Below, in pieces: positions 13,853-15,894 of a DNA stretch of 15,894 bases. The notes below the pieces were generated by a model. It was not told where the DNA came from, made no database searches, and worked only from the letters and a program-made list of their open reading frames with translations. Position 1 is the first letter of the stretch; every line of letters begins with the position of its first letter. The translations under genes and the position numbers were made by a program. This stretch comes from Verrucomicrobiota bacterium (GTDB lineage: Bacteria; Verrucomicrobiota; Verrucomicrobiia; Limisphaerales; UBA1096), in NCBI GenBank assembly GCA_030747575.1, contig JASLKI010000377.1, positions 1 through 15,894 on the forward strand, in the 5' to 3' direction.

Positions 13853-13888
13853 GTGCCGCACGCAAAACAATCGCTTGGCCAAATTTTC

Positions 13889-15199
13889 ATGAAATCAAAA
13901 ATTGCATTCGCCGTTGTCGCCACTTCGCTGGCTGCGATCTCCCCTGCCCTGGCCGATTGGCCCCAGTGGCGCGGGCCGGGTGGCCAAGGCCACGCCGAGT
14001 CCACTCAACTCCCCGCCGAGTGGAGCGAGGGGGAAAACGTCACCTGGCGCACCGAACTGCCCGGGCGCGGCTGGTCATCGCCAGTCATTCTCGGCAACCA
14101 GGTTTGGGTGACGGCAGCACACGAAACCATCGCGTCCGAGGAGAAGAAAAAGGAGCGATTGAAAGCTAACACCGGCAGCCAGCCGTTGACCGTCTTGTCC
14201 GAAGTGCGCATTCACGCGCTCTGCATCGATAAATCCAGCGGCAAGATCGTCAAAAACATAGAAATGCTGAAAAAGGAAGATCCTCAATGGGTGCACAAGA
14301 CAAACAGCTACGCCTCTCCCACACCGATCCTCGAGGACGGCAAACTCTATTCTCAAAACGGTTCATATGGCTCCGCGTGTCTCGACATAAAAAGAGGTAA
14401 GGTGCTTTGGACGAATCAGGATCTGTGGGTGATGCACGAAAACGGCCCCGGCAGCTCGCCCATAATTTGGAACGATCTGCTGATCTTTCATATGGACGGT
14501 AGCGACCGGCAATTCATAGCCGCACTCGAAAAGAAGACAGGCAAGCTTGCCTGGAAAACTCGGCGCACCGGTGAGATGAATAGTAACCCGCAACTGAAAA
14601 AAGCCTACGGCACGCCAGTCGTCACCAAGGTGCATGGGCGTGACATCATCATCTCTCCTGCGGCCGACTGGATGTACGGCTACGACCCCGCAACCGGTGA
14701 GGAACTTTGGAAGGTGAAGTACGGATCGCTTGGTTTTTCGATCGTGCCCAAGCCCGTGGTTGGTGATGGCATGGTTTACATCGGCACCAGCTTCATGCGC
14801 CCGCAGTTGATCGCGTTCGACATAACCAAGGCCAAGCCTGAGATCGCTTGGGCCTGCAAGCGTAGCGTTCCAGCCGTCTCATCGCCGATCTTGGTTGGGA
14901 AAGAAATATACTTCGTTAGCGACTCAGGCGGAATGGTCACCTGCCTCGACGCCAAGACCGGCAGGGAACAATGGCGCGAGCGTATCGGCGGCAACCACGG
15001 CGCGTCACCGACATTTGTCGGTGATAGATTGCTCTTCCACAGCAAGGAGGGCGAAACGACTGTGCTAAAGCCCGGCCGGAAGTTTAAAATATTGGCTCGC
15101 AACAAACTTGACGGCGCCCACCACGCCAGCGCCGCAGTGAGCGACGATGCCCTTTTCCTAAGGACCGAAAAAGCCATCTACAAAATAGAGGAACAATAA
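13889..15199 (+). CDS. Secreted PQQ-like beta-propeller repeat protein
   Basis: The 436-residue product begins with a classical signal peptide (MKSKIAFAVV, cleavage likely after A-L-A at residue 22), so it is exported. The mature start DWPQWRGPGGQG is the hallmark of a PQQ-binding-like propeller family expanded in Verrucomicrobiota and Planctomycetota. Blade motifs recur: LCIDKSSGKIV (111-121), CLDIKRGKVLW (164-174), ALEKKTGKLAW (212-222), YDPATGEELW (265-274) and CLDAKTGREQW (352-362), which follow the BamB/quinoprotein-dehydrogenase-like repeat pattern. No methanol-dehydrogenase-type active-site residues or haem motif (CxxCH) are seen, so a binding or scaffold role is more likely than dehydrogenase activity. 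The true function is unknown. I chose the ATG at 13889 because the signal peptide starts there; earlier in-frame starts add non-homologous residues. No Shine-Dalgarno is present. Confidence 0.85.
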   Translation: MKSKIAFAVVATSLAAISPALADWPQWRGPGGQGHAESTQLPAEWSEGENVTWRTELPGRGWSSPVILGNQVWVTAAHETIASEEKKKERLKANTGSQPLTVLSEVRIHALCIDKSSGKIVKNIEMLKKEDPQWVHKTNSYASPTPILEDGKLYSQNGSYGSACLDIKRGKVLWTNQDLWVMHENGPGSSPIIWNDLLIFHMDGSDRQFIAALEKKTGKLAWKTRRTGEMNSNPQLKKAYGTPVVTKVHGRDIIISPAADWMYGYDPATGEELWKVKYGSLGFSIVPKPVVGDGMVYIGTSFMRPQLIAFDITKAKPEIAWACKRSVPAVSSPILVGKEIYFVSDSGGMVTCLDAKTGREQWRERIGGNHGASPTFVGDRLLFHSKEGETTVLKPGRKFKILARNKLDGAHHASAAVSDDALFLRTEKAIYKIEEQ

Positions 15200-15225
15200 C
15201 CACACTTGGCGGCCAAACCACAACC

Positions 15226-15240
15226 CGGTGGAAACCACCG
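15226..15240 (+). terminator. Hairpin after the PQQ-propeller gene
   Basis: CGGTGG-AAA-CCACCG makes a 6-bp GC-rich stem 27 bases after the stop codon. No U-tract follows, so it is at best a weak or factor-assisted terminator, or it may protect the 3' end of the mRNA. Confidence 0.3.
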
Positions 15241-15481
15241 CTGATTAGCCTCTTCAAGGTTTAGAAAAAATTCCGATTCTCTGCGGAAGTTATTGCCTGA
15301 TTGCGCTTCGCCACCCTTCAAGTGGGCCAAGGAGCTCAAAGGCGCGAACGCCCAGTAAGGTAAACCACTCCACAGGAGACAATAACAGCTTGAGAGCCTC
15401 CTTTGTTGGTAGCCCAAAAAACTTTATTTACCCAAAAACATTGAATGACAGGGTGAATGGGCGCACATTTTCGAGATAATT

Positions 15482-15569
15482 GATTTGAATCACCCAGAAG
15501 GAGATGGCTAAACAGCTATCTCTCTAAAAACCACACCAACCAGGGAATGAGGCGGATTTGATTCACCCC
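15482..15569. repeat. Direct repeat pair spaced 73 bases
   Basis: GATTTGAATCACCCA (15482-15496) and GATTTGATTCACCCC (15555-15569) agree at 13 of 15 positions, and their starts are 73 bases apart, close to seven helical turns. GGGTGAAT (15451-15458) is the exact inverse of ATTCACCC in the second copy. The set looks like binding sites for a regulator upstream of the prepilin-like gene. Confidence 0.45.
15500..15523 (+). other. Strong RNA hairpin between the direct repeats
   Basis: GAGATGGCT and AGCTATCTC (15501-15509 and 15514-15522) pair over nine positions with one G-U wobble around an AAAC tetraloop, and a further G-U pair is possible at 15500/15523. No U-tract follows on either strand, so a structural or regulatory role fits better than termination. 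Confidence 0.4.
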
Positions 15570-15667
15570 ATTCTTATTTCATCTAAGGGTTATTCTTGGT
15601 ATTGGGAGAGGTAACAAGCGTGGCACACATGAATGGCTCTGGATGGGCTTGCTTTAAGCGGAGGGAG

Positions 15668-15686
15668 GGGTAAAAACGGTTTACCC
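15668..15686. promoter_or_regulatory. Inverted repeat before the prepilin-like gene
   Basis: GGGTAAA-AACGG-TTTACCC is a perfect 7-bp inverted repeat with a 5-base centre, ending 46 bases before the ATG at 15733. Its right arm, extended by one base, repeats at 15427-15434. It could be an operator or an RNA hairpin in the leader. Confidence 0.4.
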
Positions 15687-15732
15687 ACAAAGGCCTCGGC
15701 ACGACGGTTAGCCAGGCGATGAAATTTTGTTT

Positions 15733-15894
15733 ATGAAACTAAACTCCAAACCGAGAGGTGGCTTCACCCTGATCGAGTTGCTGGTGGTGATCGCGATTAT
15801 TGCCATTCTAGCCGCCATGCTGTTGCCGGCCCTGGCCAAGGCCAAGCAAAAGGCGTACGCAACCGCCTGCATGAACAACCTCAAGCAGGTTGGC
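15733..15894 (+). CDS. Prepilin-like (type II pseudopilin) protein, 3' end beyond window
   Basis: The first 54 codons are present, cut by the right edge. A short basic leader MKLNSKPRGG is followed by the prepilin peptidase/methylation motif G10-FTLIE15, with Phe11 as the expected methylated first residue and Glu15 the conserved glutamate. A hydrophobic helix (16-34) and LLPALAKAKQKA follow. ACMNNLKQVG after the helix is typical of the large pseudopilin-like families of Verrucomicrobiota and Planctomycetota, which usually carry a DUF1559-like or other sensor-like C-terminal domain that cannot be seen here. It would be inserted in the inner membrane and processed by PilD. The gene lacks a Shine-Dalgarno and follows a long structured intergenic region. 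Confidence 0.88.
   Translation, partial: MKLNSKPRGGFTLIELLVVIAIIAILAAMLLPALAKAKQKAYATACMNNLKQVG

Larger units (their letters stand above)
90..13883. repeat. Dispersed palindrome TTGGCCAA (often CGCTTGGCCAAG), 12 copies
   Basis: Perfect TTGGCCAA starts at 91, 1483, 1852, 3524, 5848, 7979, 11575, 11597, 11776, 11825, 12140 and 13875. Seven copies are the full 10-base palindrome CTTGGCCAAG, and seven are preceded by CGC. Ten lie in genes, six read as Leu-Ala-Lys/Asn and four as Leu-Gly-Gln, and two lie in gaps (5848 and 13875). Near copies with one base inserted in the centre occur at 1396-1412 and 15205-15215. At about 60 % GC an 8-mer of this composition should occur roughly 0.2 times in this length (hand estimate). 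Confidence 0.85.
15200..15732. other. 533-base intergenic region with repeats and hairpins
   Basis: No convincing gene lies here. It holds a hairpin just after the PQQ gene (15226-15240), a near-identical direct repeat pair (15482-15496 and 15555-15569) with a hairpin between them (15500-15523), an inverted repeat close to the prepilin gene (15668-15686), and TTTACCCA twice (15427-15434 and 15680-15687). A GATAAT at 15475-15480 could be a -10 element, but its -35 is poor. Base composition is visibly more AT-rich than in the genes. It may be the long regulatory leader of the prepilin-like gene. A 79-codon minus-strand frame (15417-15178) overlaps the PQQ gene end and lacks clear coding character. 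Confidence 0.6.

Noticed and set aside
13889..15199. PQQ-dependent dehydrogenase
   Set aside because: The chain is too short, has no haem motif and no visible quinoprotein dehydrogenase active-site signature. Only the propeller repeats are supported.
15178..15417. Minus-strand 79-codon frame after the PQQ gene
   Set aside because: It overlaps the PQQ gene end, is rich in Cys, Trp and Leu without a recognisable pattern, and has no ribosome site. It cannot be excluded as a remnant, but I see no support.

Overview
The window looks like chromosomal DNA from a member of the Verrucomicrobiota (or a close PVC relative), GC-rich at roughly 60 % by eye. The main clues are a prepilin-like N-terminus with the LLPALAKAKQKA signature common in that phylum, a PQQ-type beta-propeller protein beginning DWPQWRGP after its signal peptide, an FG-GAP/ASPIC-UnbV (CRTAC-type) protein, and a single-chain (alpha2) glycyl-tRNA synthetase. 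The assignment is an inference from protein style. There is no rRNA and no tRNA gene, and no insertion sequence, phage gene or CRISPR array was seen.

Layout from left to right. A minus-strand gene of unknown function is cut by the left edge (1-209). After an AT-rich divergent gap come a small putative membrane protein (366-569) and hemW (585-1757), both on the plus strand. hemW overlaps tail-to-tail, by 20 bases, a long minus-strand secreted or anchored FG-GAP/ASPIC-UnbV protein (1738-4083). Next are glycyl-tRNA synthetase (plus, 4192-5838) and a minus-strand sdhC-sdhA-sdhB operon (9425 down to 5892) for a type B, di-haem succinate:quinone oxidoreductase. The operon has a good sigma70-like promoter and a short leader ORF whose end overlaps the sdhC start. 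Divergent from it is a large lipoprotein (9613-11922) that fuses a serine beta-lactamase-fold hydrolase to a DUF1343/NamZ (GH171) domain, probably a bifunctional peptidoglycan-recycling enzyme. It converges on a proB-mazG pair (minus, 13741 down to 11956). Then follow a secreted PQQ-propeller protein (plus, 13889-15199), a 533-base intergenic region with paired repeats and hairpins, and a prepilin-like gene cut by the right edge.

Most genes are housekeeping (haem delivery, translation, respiration, proline synthesis, nucleotide sanitation) mixed with envelope or secreted proteins. The most unusual signal is genome-scale rather than genic. The perfect palindrome TTGGCCAA occurs 12 times, mostly as CGCTTGGCCAAG, in different genes, on different strands, in two reading frames and in two gaps. 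By a rough base-composition estimate about 0.2 copies would be expected. It behaves like a lineage-specific repeated palindrome of the HIP1 or uptake-sequence kind. Other points are the hydrolase-NamZ fusion, the coupled leader ORF before sdhC, a MazG whose second domain seems to have lost its metal site, and the near-absence of Shine-Dalgarno sequences outside the sdh operon.
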